Source: Pararhizobium_B sp051960215
GTDB lineage: Bacteria > Pseudomonadota > Alphaproteobacteria > Rhizobiales > Rhizobiaceae
Direction of reading: 5' to 3'
NCBI GenBank assembly: GCA_051960215.1
Contig: JBQCEN010000135.1
Coordinates: forward strand, 1-7,301
Length of the DNA stretch: 7,301 nucleotides
Part shown: positions 1 through 6,424 of the stretch, in pieces
Layout of the letters: the number at the start of each line of letters is the position of its first letter
How positions within the stretch are numbered: the first letter of the stretch is position 1
Program-made: the position numbers and the translations under genes
The notes under the pieces: generated by a model
Told to the model about the DNA's origin: nothing
Seen by the model: the letters and a program-made list of their open reading frames with translations, nothing else
Database searches by the model: none

Positions 1-114
1 CATGTCCTTTCGAGGTCTATGATCTGGAGTCGTTCTCCGGCTCGATATCAGGGCGGATGTCATCCGCCGCAACGCGATCTCCGGGAAACGGCGAACGCCG
101 TTTCGGCGCCGCAT
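1..114 (-). CDS. Possible short arginine-rich upstream ORF or partial gene, running off the left edge
   Basis: An ATG at 114-112 is preceded by GGAGG at 127-123 with an 8-base spacer, about 30 bases after the predicted transcription start. This is a well-formed initiation region. The frame stays open for all 38 visible codons and includes the ATG at 3-1 in frame. The peptide begins MRRRNGVRRFPEIALRR and has 11 arginines in 38 residues. It contains codons rare in the neighbouring genes (AGA, CGA, ATA, CCA), and its third-position GC is visibly lower. I recognise no family. It could be a regulatory leader peptide, an N-terminal extension of the off-window gene, or a chance open frame in GC-rich DNA. 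The codon use favours chance, while the initiation region argues for translation. Confidence 0.22.
   Translation of the reverse strand, partial: MRRRNGVRRFPEIALRRMTSALISSRRTTPDHRPRKDM
52..68. repeat. Perfect 8-bp inverted repeat in the leader
   Basis: GGCGGATG and CATCCGCC flank a single central base. As RNA it would fold as a 6-bp GC-rich stem with a 5-base loop. It lies about 50 bases before the likely start of the off-window gene. No U-run follows, so it does not look like an intrinsic terminator. A regulatory or stabilising hairpin, or a dimeric protein-binding site, are all possible. Confidence 0.5.
85..104. repeat. Perfect 9-bp inverted repeat in the leader
   Basis: GAAACGGCG and CGCCGTTTC are separated by two bases. 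In the minus-strand transcript this gives an 8-bp stem closing a GUUC tetraloop. It lies just after the internal GGAGG-N8-ATG, where a hairpin could affect ribosome loading or elongation. There is no U-tract, so it does not look like a simple terminator. Confidence 0.55.
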
Positions 115-151
115 CCGCGTTGCCTCCAAGGGTGTCTGCGCGGACGCGCGC

Positions 152-180
152 TCTATAAACACTCGGCGGTGGATTTGCAA
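152..180 (-). promoter_or_regulatory. Minus-strand promoter candidate
   Basis: On the minus strand TTGCAA (180-175) and TATAGA (157-152) are separated by exactly 17 bases, close to the sigma-70/RpoD consensus. Transcription would start near 145 and run off the left edge. The same -35 hexamer, TTGCAA, occurs in the prs promoter candidate. This is motif evidence only. Confidence 0.6.
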
Positions 181-233
181 GAAAAGCGGTGGGAACGGCT
201 TTCCGGGCGCCGGCGTATGCGGCAGCCGAAGAT

Positions 234-261
234 TTGACATGTTCCTCTACCCCTTTAGAGT
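234..261 (+). promoter_or_regulatory. Promoter candidate for ybiO
   Basis: A perfect -35 hexamer TTGACA (234-239) is followed after 16 bases by TAGAGT (256-261), a 4/6 match to the -10 consensus. Transcription would start near 268, leaving a leader of about 27 bases before the TTG start. A GAGTC site (258-262), the GANTC target of the alphaproteobacterial CcrM methyltransferase, overlaps the -10 element. The alternative -10 TTTAGA (254-259) would have a poor 14-base spacer. Confidence 0.5.
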
Positions 262-284
262 CTGCGTCAACCTGTCCTTTCCGT

Positions 285-297
285 TGAGGTACTCTTG
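285..297 (+). promoter_or_regulatory. Ribosome binding site deciding the TTG start of ybiO
   Basis: GAGG at 286-289 sits 5 bases before a TTG at 295-297. An in-frame TAG at 256-258 closes the frame upstream, and the first in-frame ATG is at residue 142, far past the signal peptide. TTG is therefore the best-supported start. Confidence 0.65.
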
Positions 298-2613
298 CCC
301 TCCCGCCTGATCCGCTTGCTGTCCTCTTTCCCGTTTGTTCTTCTTCTGATCGCTTTCGCAGCCACCGTCTCGGTGCCCGTTTCGGCCTTCGCCGCGCCGG
401 CGGCCGTCGTAGCGAAGGCGCCGGCAACCTCGTCGGACAGCGCCGGCAACGACGACCAGAAGCAGATCCAGGCGCTGATCGACGCGATCAGCAACGACGC
501 GACGCGCGCGAAGCTGATCGACGCGCTGAAGAAGACGACTGCGGAGCCTGCGCCGCCAGCCCCGACGCCTGCCCCCGACGAGGACGTCTCGTCGGTCGGA
601 CGCCGTATCGCCGAATTCACCCAGTCCGTGGCCCAGAACACCGCAACGTCGGCGAAGGCCTTCGCCGCACAGCTCGCCGCGGCGCCGGCGCGGCTTTCCG
701 CGCTCGGGCCGGACCAGATGGATGTCGTCATCCAGGCGGTCTGGGATGTGGCGCTCGCGATCGTCACGACCTATGCCATCTTCCTGGTGCTCAGATGGCT
801 GTCGATCGGCCTGTTCAAGCGGATGGGCCGCTACGCGCACGACCACGGCGTCCTGCGGAAGATCTTCCTGATCCTCGTCTCGGCCCTGATCGACGTCGCC
901 GTCGTCCTGCTCGCCTGGACGGCGGGCTACCTGATCACGCTGACCGCCTTCGGGCAGTTCGGGACGATCGGCCTCAGGCAGTCGCTCTACCTGAACGCCT
1001 TCGTGCTGGTCGAGCTCTTCCGCGTCGTGCTTCGCATCGTGCTCTCGCCGGCGACGGGCGAGTTGCGGCTGATCAACATCTCCGACCGCGCCGCCCAGCT
1101 GCTCAACAACCGCATGGCCTGGATCGCGGCCATCCTCGGTTACGGCCAGCTCTTCGTCGCGCCGATCCTCAACCAGAGCGTCTCGCCGGCCGCCGGGCAG
1201 GCGGCGTCCGCCATTTTGGCGCTGATCGCGCTCGTCATCGCGCTCTCGCTGACCATCCGCAATCGCCAGTCGGTGCGCACCTGGCTTCTCGGCGAGACGA
1301 CGGACACGCGCGCGCCGTCGCGCTTCGCGCTCTTCCTCGCCCGTAACTGGTACTGGGCGGTCCTCGTCTACTTCGCCTTCATCTTCGTCGTCGTCGTCAC
1401 GGAGCCGGCGGAAAACCTGCTGCCGATCCTCGGCGCCACCGGCGAGGTGATCATCGCGCTCATCATCGGTCTCGGCATCACCGGCTGGATCGCCAAGACG
1501 AGCCGGCGGGGCGTGCGCCTTCCGGAGAGCCTGAAGCAGAAGCTGCCGCTGCTCGAGGCGCGACTCAACGCCTTCATCCCCCGGATGCTGACGTTCGTGC
1601 GCATCTTCGTCCTGCTCGCGCTCATCGGATTCACGCTGCACGTGATCGGGCTGTTCAACGTGTCGTCGTGGATGAATTCCCAGTTCGGCGCGCGCGCGAC
1701 CGGTGCCATCGTCGCGGTCTTCGCGATCCTCGTCGTCAACTTCGCCGTCTGGCTGGCGCTCGACTCTTGGGTCGACTATCGTCTGAACCCGGACTTCGGC
1801 AGCGTGCCGACGTCGCGCGAGAGGACGCTGCTGACGCTTCTGCGCAATGCGGTGACGATCGCCATCGTCGTCATCACGCTGATGTTCGTGCTCTCGGAGA
1901 TCGGCATCAACATCGCGCCGCTGATCGCCTCGGCCGGCGTCTTCGGCCTTGCCATCGGCTTCGGCGCGCAGAAGCTGGTGCAGGACATCATCACCGGCGT
2001 CTTCATCCAGCTCGAGAACGCGATCAACGTCGGTGACGTCGTGACGGCGGGTGGCGTCACGGGAACAGCCGAGCGCCTGACGATCCGCTCGCTCAGCATC
2101 CGCGATCTCGACGGGACCTTTCACATCATTCCGTTCTCGTCGGTGGACGCCGTGTCGAACTTCATGAAGGGGTTCTCCTACTCCGTCTGCAGCCTGGGCG
2201 TCGGATACAGAGAGGACTACGACGAGGTCCGGGGCGCGATGTTCGAGGCTTTCGAGATGCTGCGCAAGGACCCTGAGCACGGCGTAGGGATCATCGGGGA
2301 CATGGCCTGGGACGGCATCACGCAATTCGCCGACAGTGCCATCATCGTCCGCTGCCGCATCAAGACCGTCGCCGGCAAGCAATGGGCCATCGGCCGCGCC
2401 TACAACACCTACCTCAAGAAGGTCTTCGACGCGCGGGACATCGATATGCCGGTGCCGCAAAGGACGATTCTTTTCGGCCGCGACAAGAAGGGCAACGCGC
2501 CGCCGGTCCATGTTCGCGTGGCCGAAGAAGAGAAGACGGAGGGGATTCCGGCTGTCGTCGTCGCCCCGCCCTACGGGGCGGACGGCAAGAGCGATGCCGA
2601 CGGCAATCGCTGA
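295..2613 (+). CDS. ybiO: YbiO-type moderate-conductance mechanosensitive channel (MscS family)
   Basis: This 772-residue inner-membrane channel would open under membrane tension to release solutes during osmotic downshock. Residues 1-33 look like a signal peptide with cleavage after AFA, followed by an Ala/Pro-rich periplasmic stretch to about 140. Hydrophobic segments lie near 144-172, 191-217, 229-250, 274-292, 303-321, 350-370, 383-401, 431-454, 467-489 and 516-536. The pore helix and MscS beta domain span about 540-625, with Gly/Ala-rich GVFGLAIGFGAQ, DIITGVFIQLEN, GDVV and HIIPFSS. The alpha/beta vestibule follows to about 720. Matches to E. coli YbiO as I recall it are extensive: the N-terminal NDATRAKLID region, RQSLYLNAF, TLLTLLRNA and LSEIGINIAPL. 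Length is close to E. coli YbiO (about 740). It is the only plus-strand gene here and has its own promoter candidate. It converges on prs with no terminator visible. Assignment to the YbiO subfamily is firm; conductance and physiological role are inferred. Confidence 0.93.
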   Translation: MPSRLIRLLSSFPFVLLLIAFAATVSVPVSAFAAPAAVVAKAPATSSDSAGNDDQKQIQALIDAISNDATRAKLIDALKKTTAEPAPPAPTPAPDEDVSSVGRRIAEFTQSVAQNTATSAKAFAAQLAAAPARLSALGPDQMDVVIQAVWDVALAIVTTYAIFLVLRWLSIGLFKRMGRYAHDHGVLRKIFLILVSALIDVAVVLLAWTAGYLITLTAFGQFGTIGLRQSLYLNAFVLVELFRVVLRIVLSPATGELRLINISDRAAQLLNNRMAWIAAILGYGQLFVAPILNQSVSPAAGQAASAILALIALVIALSLTIRNRQSVRTWLLGETTDTRAPSRFALFLARNWYWAVLVYFAFIFVVVVTEPAENLLPILGATGEVIIALIIGLGITGWIAKTSRRGVRLPESLKQKLPLLEARLNAFIPRMLTFVRIFVLLALIGFTLHVIGLFNVSSWMNSQFGARATGAIVAVFAILVVNFAVWLALDSWVDYRLNPDFGSVPTSRERTLLTLLRNAVTIAIVVITLMFVLSEIGINIAPLIASAGVFGLAIGFGAQKLVQDIITGVFIQLENAINVGDVVTAGGVTGTAERLTIRSLSIRDLDGTFHIIPFSSVDAVSNFMKGFSYSVCSLGVGYREDYDEVRGAMFEAFEMLRKDPEHGVGIIGDMAWDGITQFADSAIIVRCRIKTVAGKQWAIGRAYNTYLKKVFDARDIDMPVPQRTILFGRDKKGNAPPVHVRVAEEEKTEGIPAVVVAPPYGADGKSDADGNR

Positions 2614-2652
2614 TTCTGCGGGCGGCCAACCGGCTTCCGGCAAAAGCGGGCG
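2614..2652. other. Convergent ybiO/prs junction without an obvious terminator
   Basis: The stop codons face each other across 39 bases. The only structure I see is a short CCGG-CTT-CCGG hairpin (2630-2640). It has no U-run after it in either transcription direction: CAAAA follows on the plus strand, and the TTTT on the minus strand comes before it. Transcripts from both sides probably overlap unless Rho ends them. Confidence 0.5.
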
Positions 2653-3585
<933 letters not shown>

Positions 3586-3616
3586 CGTGCCCGCCTGTCT
3601 TCACGCCTTGGCCGCG

Positions 3617-3644
3617 CTTTTATCCGGCTTGACCGCGATTGCAA
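3617..3644 (-). promoter_or_regulatory. Promoter candidate for prs
   Basis: On the minus strand TTGCAA (3644-3639) and TAAAAG (3622-3617) are 16 bases apart. A start near 3610 would leave a leader of about 25 bases before the prs ATG. The rest of the gap (3645-3700) holds only a weak 5-bp GCGGC/GCCGC stem (3652-3668) with no U-run, so transcripts from the lipoprotein gene may read through. Confidence 0.42.
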
Positions 3645-3700
3645 GCGGTGAGCGGCCACGGTCGCCGCCATATCGGCAAAAGCCTCAAGAAGGTGTTGCG

Positions 3701-4369
3701 TCAGCCGCTGCGCGAAGCGCGCCAGGCGACATAGCTCGCCACCGTCTTGTCGGCGATCACCTGCATCGTCGCGGCCGGCACCGCCGTCCAGGGATCGCCC
3801 TTCGATCGGCCTTCGACCGTCTCCTGCCCCTGGATCCGCTCCAGGCGGTTGCCGGCATTGTCGAGAACGTCCCAGACATAGACGACCGTCGTCTCCTTGC
3901 CGTTGCTGAAGGCGGAAAAATAGCCGCGCAGGATGTTGTCGGTGCTGGTGTCCGTCGCGGTCCGGATCGCGATCCCGTGGGCGCGCGTGGCAGCCGCGAG
4001 CTGGGCCGAAAGCGGACGCACGACCTCCACCGGCGCACCGATGACCGGCGTGAAGCGGATGCTCGCGACGGCAGGATTGGGGGCGGGCGCCGCATCGGCG
4101 ACGGCAGGAGGAGCATTCGCGCCGGCCGGCGGGGGCGCCGTGGACCTGGCGACGGCGGCGGTGGCTGCCGGTTGCGGCGGGGCAGGTGCGGTGTCCGGCT
4201 GCGCCGCAACCGGCGCGGGGTCCGGCACGTCCGGCATCTCGACGATCGTGTCGTCGCTCGCCGAGGACTGGAAGCCGACGGGTGGGACGGGATGATCTTC
4301 GGCGGTGGTGCAAGCCGAAGCGGCTGCGAGAATCAAGAAAAGCGCGACTGACGCTGCTCCTCGCCTCAC
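3701..4369 (-). CDS. Predicted lipoprotein of unknown function between pgeF and prs
   Basis: A 222-residue exported protein. Residues 1-19 form a lipoprotein signal (MRRG, then a hydrophobic stretch) ending in the lipobox ASAC with Cys20 as the lipidation site. Thr at +2 rather than Asp does not suggest inner-membrane retention. Residues 28-100 are a low-complexity Pro/Ala-rich linker, probably an extended tether. Residues 103-218 look like a compact domain, with landmarks FTPVIGAPVEVVRPLS (106-121), ILRGYFSAF (146-154), TTVVYVWDVLD (160-170) and GDPWTAVPAATM (191-202). I have the impression of similar unnamed lipoproteins at this place in other rhizobia but cannot name a function. The GTG start is chosen because it alone includes the whole signal, and a modest GGGAA lies 8 bases upstream. 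The next Met (45) would remove the lipobox. Lgt, encoded in the same block, would lipidate it. Confidence 0.85.
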   Translation of the reverse strand: MRRGAASVALFLILAAASACTTAEDHPVPPVGFQSSASDDTIVEMPDVPDPAPVAAQPDTAPAPPQPAATAAVARSTAPPPAGANAPPAVADAAPAPNPAVASIRFTPVIGAPVEVVRPLSAQLAAATRAHGIAIRTATDTSTDNILRGYFSAFSNGKETTVVYVWDVLDNAGNRLERIQGQETVEGRSKGDPWTAVPAATMQVIADKTVASYVAWRASRSG

Positions 4370-4402
4370 GATGCCGATTCCCGCTGTTCCCGTCGTTCAG
4401 CG

Positions 4403-4432
4403 CTTATCGATCCTGCGCGGCGGGCCTGTCAA
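4403..4432 (-). promoter_or_regulatory. Promoter candidate for the lipoprotein gene
   Basis: On the minus strand a perfect TTGACA (4432-4427) is followed after 18 bases by GATAAG (4408-4403), a 4/6 match to the -10 consensus. The start would be near 4396, giving a leader of about 27 bases before the GTG codon. The 111-base gap from pgeF supports a separate start of transcription here. Confidence 0.45.
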
Positions 4433-4459
4433 CGCGCTGCGCGTCGAAGTCACAGACTT
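4432..4459. repeat. Two adjacent small perfect hairpins downstream of pgeF
   Basis: ACGCG-CTG-CGCGT (4432-4444) and AAGTC-ACA-GACTT (4447-4459) are each perfect 5-bp stems with 3-base loops, two bases apart. They lie about 20 bases after the pgeF stop and directly upstream of, touching, the lipoprotein promoter's -35. They could end or stabilise the lgt-midA-pgeF transcript, or bind a regulator. Neither has a U-run, so terminator function is unproven. Confidence 0.3.
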
Positions 4460-4480
4460 GAGTGGCCGGGCACGCTTTGA

Positions 4481-5272
4481 TCAGACGAGGGCGATGACGG
4501 AGATCTGACGGCCATAATCCGGCTCGCCCCGATGAGTCGTGCGGCGATAGGAGAAGAAGGAGTCCGGGTCGGCGTAGGTGCAAAGATCGAGGTTCTCGGC
4601 CGCCACGCCGGCATCGCGCAGGCGCTGCATCGTGAAGGCGGGGAGATCGAACATCGCGTGGCCGGGCTTCTCCGAAGGCTCGAAGTAGCGCGCGAAGGCC
4701 CGATCGCGCGCGACGAAGCGCTCGACGAATTCGGGCCCGACCTCATAGGCGCGGCCGCTGATCGAGGGACCGAGGCAGGCGACGATGCGGCTGCGCTCCG
4801 CGCCGAGCCGGGTCATTGCCGCGACGGTCGTCTCGACGATGCCCTCGAAGGCGCCGCGCCAGCCGGCATGTGCCGCGCCGACGACGCGGGCCTCGGGGTC
4901 GGCGAAGAGGATCGGGCCGCAGTCGGCCGTCAGCACGCCGAGGATGATGCCCGGCTCCGCCGTCACCAGCGCATCGGCCTTCGGACGCGTGCCGGCGGAG
5001 CCGGCGTCGACGACGAGGACCTCGGTCGAGTGGACCTGATGGAGCGTCGCGAGCCGGTCGGCGCCAAGGCCGAAGAAGCGGGCGACGCGGGCGCGGTTCT
5101 CCTCGACGTCGCCGCGCCGGTCGTTCGAGCCGAAGCCGACGTTCAGGCCTTCATAGATGCCTTGGGAGACGCCGCCCCTGCGCGTGAAGAAGCCGTGCCG
5201 GACGCCGGCGGCTTCGCTCGCACGGCGGATCAGCGGGCTTTCGATCGGTTGGGCACCGGTGGCCTGGAGCAT
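4481..5272 (-). CDS. pgeF: Peptidoglycan editing factor PgeF (YfiH/LACC1 family)
   Basis: This cytoplasmic enzyme of the multicopper-oxidase-like YfiH family is known in E. coli to remove wrongly incorporated L-serine from UDP-MurNAc-L-Ser, keeping alanine at position one of the stem peptide. Older annotations call it polyphenol oxidase or laccase-domain protein. The 263-residue length is typical. The family's His/Cys/His zinc site is visible: LHQVHS (77-82), TADC with Cys118, and GAAHAGWRG with His135 (132-140). CLGPSIS (166-172) and CTYADPDSFFSYRR (231-244) are further family signatures. The ATG start has a good AGAGGAA (5286-5280) seven bases upstream. It follows the methyltransferase gene by 51 bases and is probably co-transcribed with it and lgt. 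Family certain; exact substrate in this organism inferred. Confidence 0.96.
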   Translation of the reverse strand: MLQATGAQPIESPLIRRASEAAGVRHGFFTRRGGVSQGIYEGLNVGFGSNDRRGDVEENRARVARFFGLGADRLATLHQVHSTEVLVVDAGSAGTRPKADALVTAEPGIILGVLTADCGPILFADPEARVVGAAHAGWRGAFEGIVETTVAAMTRLGAERSRIVACLGPSISGRAYEVGPEFVERFVARDRAFARYFEPSEKPGHAMFDLPAFTMQRLRDAGVAAENLDLCTYADPDSFFSYRRTTHRGEPDYGRQISVIALV

Positions 5273-5323
5273 GATGGCGTTCCTCTGGTTGCGGCGCGAT
5301 GGTGGTCGGCGACTGCGGGGCTG

Positions 5324-6424
5324 TCAATCGCGCGGCCGGAACGGCGTCAGCATGATCGGCGCATGCGCGACGGCGAGCACCTTGAAGAGCTCGCCCATAT
5401 GGCCGACGCCCGGTGCGGCCAGCCGCTCGACCGCCTGCCGGATCGCGTCCTGCACCGCCAGACCCTTGCCCGAACCGAGACGCCCGGCCCGCTCGAGAAG
5501 GCCGAGCCCGAGGAGGAAATCGCCCTGGCAGGCCGTTCCGACGACATGGGCGCCGCCGCGGGCCGCCGCATCGCCGAGCGCGGCGAAATCGACATGGCTG
5601 GTCAGGTCCGCCTCGCCGGGATGGGCGAGCGGCGGGTCGTAGACGTGCTCCTTCAGCGCCTGCAGCGTATCGCCGGGGCCGGGGACGAGGTGACCGTAAT
5701 CGATGACGAGGGCGACGCCGCCCGTGCCGGCAAGACGTCCCGCGAGCCCTTCCATGATCGCCTCGCGGGCCGGCGCGATCTCGATGATCGTGCCCTCGGG
5801 AAGGGGATCCTCCCGTTCGGGCCACCCGTCGGGTTCGAGCGTCGCCGCGCCGACCGTGAAGCAGAGATCGCCGCCCGCGTCGAGGCCGACGGCGCGCTCG
5901 CGGAAGCCATCCTTCGTCCTGACGAACTGGCGAATGGGGATCGCGTCGAAGAACTCATTGGCGACCACCAGCGTGAAGCCGTCCGGCACATCTTCCCACG
6001 CCGTATGCCAGCGAACCGTTCCCGCATAGCCTGCAAGCGTCCGCTCCTGGACCGCGCGGAGCTGCTCGCTCGTCTCGACGAGGTGGACGCTCGCGGTGCC
6101 GTAGAGGTCCGGGGCGAGCTTTTCGACGACGCGCAGGATGTCGGCCATCATGGTACCGCGGCCGGGCCCGAGCTCGACGAGGCGCGGCGACCGCGGACTG
6201 CCGTGCGCGTGCCAGGCGCCGACGAGGAAGATGCCGATCATCTCGCCGAAGAGCTGGCTGATCTCGGGCGCCGTGACGAAGTCTCCGGAGCGTCCGAAGG
6301 GCTCGTGGGTGCGGTAGTAGCCGTGTTCGGGGTCGGCGAGGCACATCGCGAAGTATTGGCTGACGGGTATCGGCCCGGTCGCGTCGATCAAGGCCTTGAT
6401 CCTGTCGCGAAGGGCGCCCGTCAT
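5324..6424 (-). CDS. MidA/NDUFAF7-type class I SAM-dependent methyltransferase (COG1565)
   Basis: A 366-residue protein of the family whose mitochondrial member NDUFAF7 (MidA) methylates an arginine of the complex I subunit NDUFS2 during assembly. Landmarks are FAMCLADPEHGYY (25-37), GDFVTAPEISQLFGE (47-61), the SAM-binding motif I LVELGPGRGTMMADILR (82-98), NEFFDAIPIRQF (156-167), IDYGH (241-245) and DLTSHVDF (273-280). The frame is open for more than 200 codons further upstream, but that stretch is antisense-free overlap with lgt in another frame and shows no homology I recognise. Family homology begins at the ATG at 6424, which overlaps the lgt stop as ATGA, implying translational coupling. 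A bacterial role in NuoD methylation is plausible but inferred; the family assignment is secure. Confidence 0.94.
   Translation of the reverse strand: MTGALRDRIKALIDATGPIPVSQYFAMCLADPEHGYYRTHEPFGRSGDFVTAPEISQLFGEMIGIFLVGAWHAHGSPRSPRLVELGPGRGTMMADILRVVEKLAPDLYGTASVHLVETSEQLRAVQERTLAGYAGTVRWHTAWEDVPDGFTLVVANEFFDAIPIRQFVRTKDGFRERAVGLDAGGDLCFTVGAATLEPDGWPEREDPLPEGTIIEIAPAREAIMEGLAGRLAGTGGVALVIDYGHLVPGPGDTLQALKEHVYDPPLAHPGEADLTSHVDFAALGDAAARGGAHVVGTACQGDFLLGLGLLERAGRLGSGKGLAVQDAIRQAVERLAAPGVGHMGELFKVLAVAHAPIMLTPFRPRD
6421..6424 (-). other. ATGA stop-start overlap of lgt and the methyltransferase
   Basis: The lgt stop TGA (6423-6421) and the methyltransferase start ATG (6424-6422) share four bases. 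A GGGAC lies just upstream inside lgt, four bases from the ATG. This arrangement usually means translational coupling within one transcript. Confidence 0.85.

Larger units (their letters stand above)
1..145 (-). promoter_or_regulatory. Long 5' leader of a gene lying beyond the left edge
   Basis: Reading leftward from the predicted transcription start near 145, at least 145 bases precede the likely main gene, which begins at or just outside position 1. A Shine-Dalgarno-like AAAGGA (minus strand, positions 10-5) sits one base from an ATG at 3-1. That spacing is too short for efficient initiation, so the real start codon is probably a few bases outside the window. The leader contains two perfect inverted repeats (85-104 and 52-68) and an internal GGAGG-N8-ATG. 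In many rhizobia the gene following prs on this strand is rplY (ribosomal protein L25/Ctc), so rplY is my best guess for the off-window gene. That is inference from gene order, because no codons of it are visible. No riboswitch family is recognised. Confidence 0.45.

Noticed and set aside
19..237. A 72-codon plus-strand frame in the left intergenic region
   Set aside because: No ribosome binding site or known family was seen, and it lies opposite the structured minus-strand leader.
17..427. A 136-codon minus-strand frame across the ybiO start and upstream region
   Set aside because: Arg/Pro/Ala-rich, it covers the minus-strand promoter elements and the ybiO signal sequence, and no good ribosome binding site or family was recognised.
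1383..1400. TCG/GTC trinucleotide run
   Set aside because: It encodes a run of valines in a ybiO membrane segment and is explained by codon preference rather than by a functional repeat.
247..2643. A very long minus-strand open frame (798 codons) antisense to all of ybiO
   Set aside because: Its translation is rich in Arg, Asp, Glu and Gly with no recognisable domain. Such frames arise opposite GC-rich genes whose codons rarely create stops on the other strand. The plus strand encodes an unmistakable YbiO protein.
2614..2652. Bidirectional terminator between ybiO and prs
   Set aside because: The only stem is 4 bp with no U-run after it in either direction.
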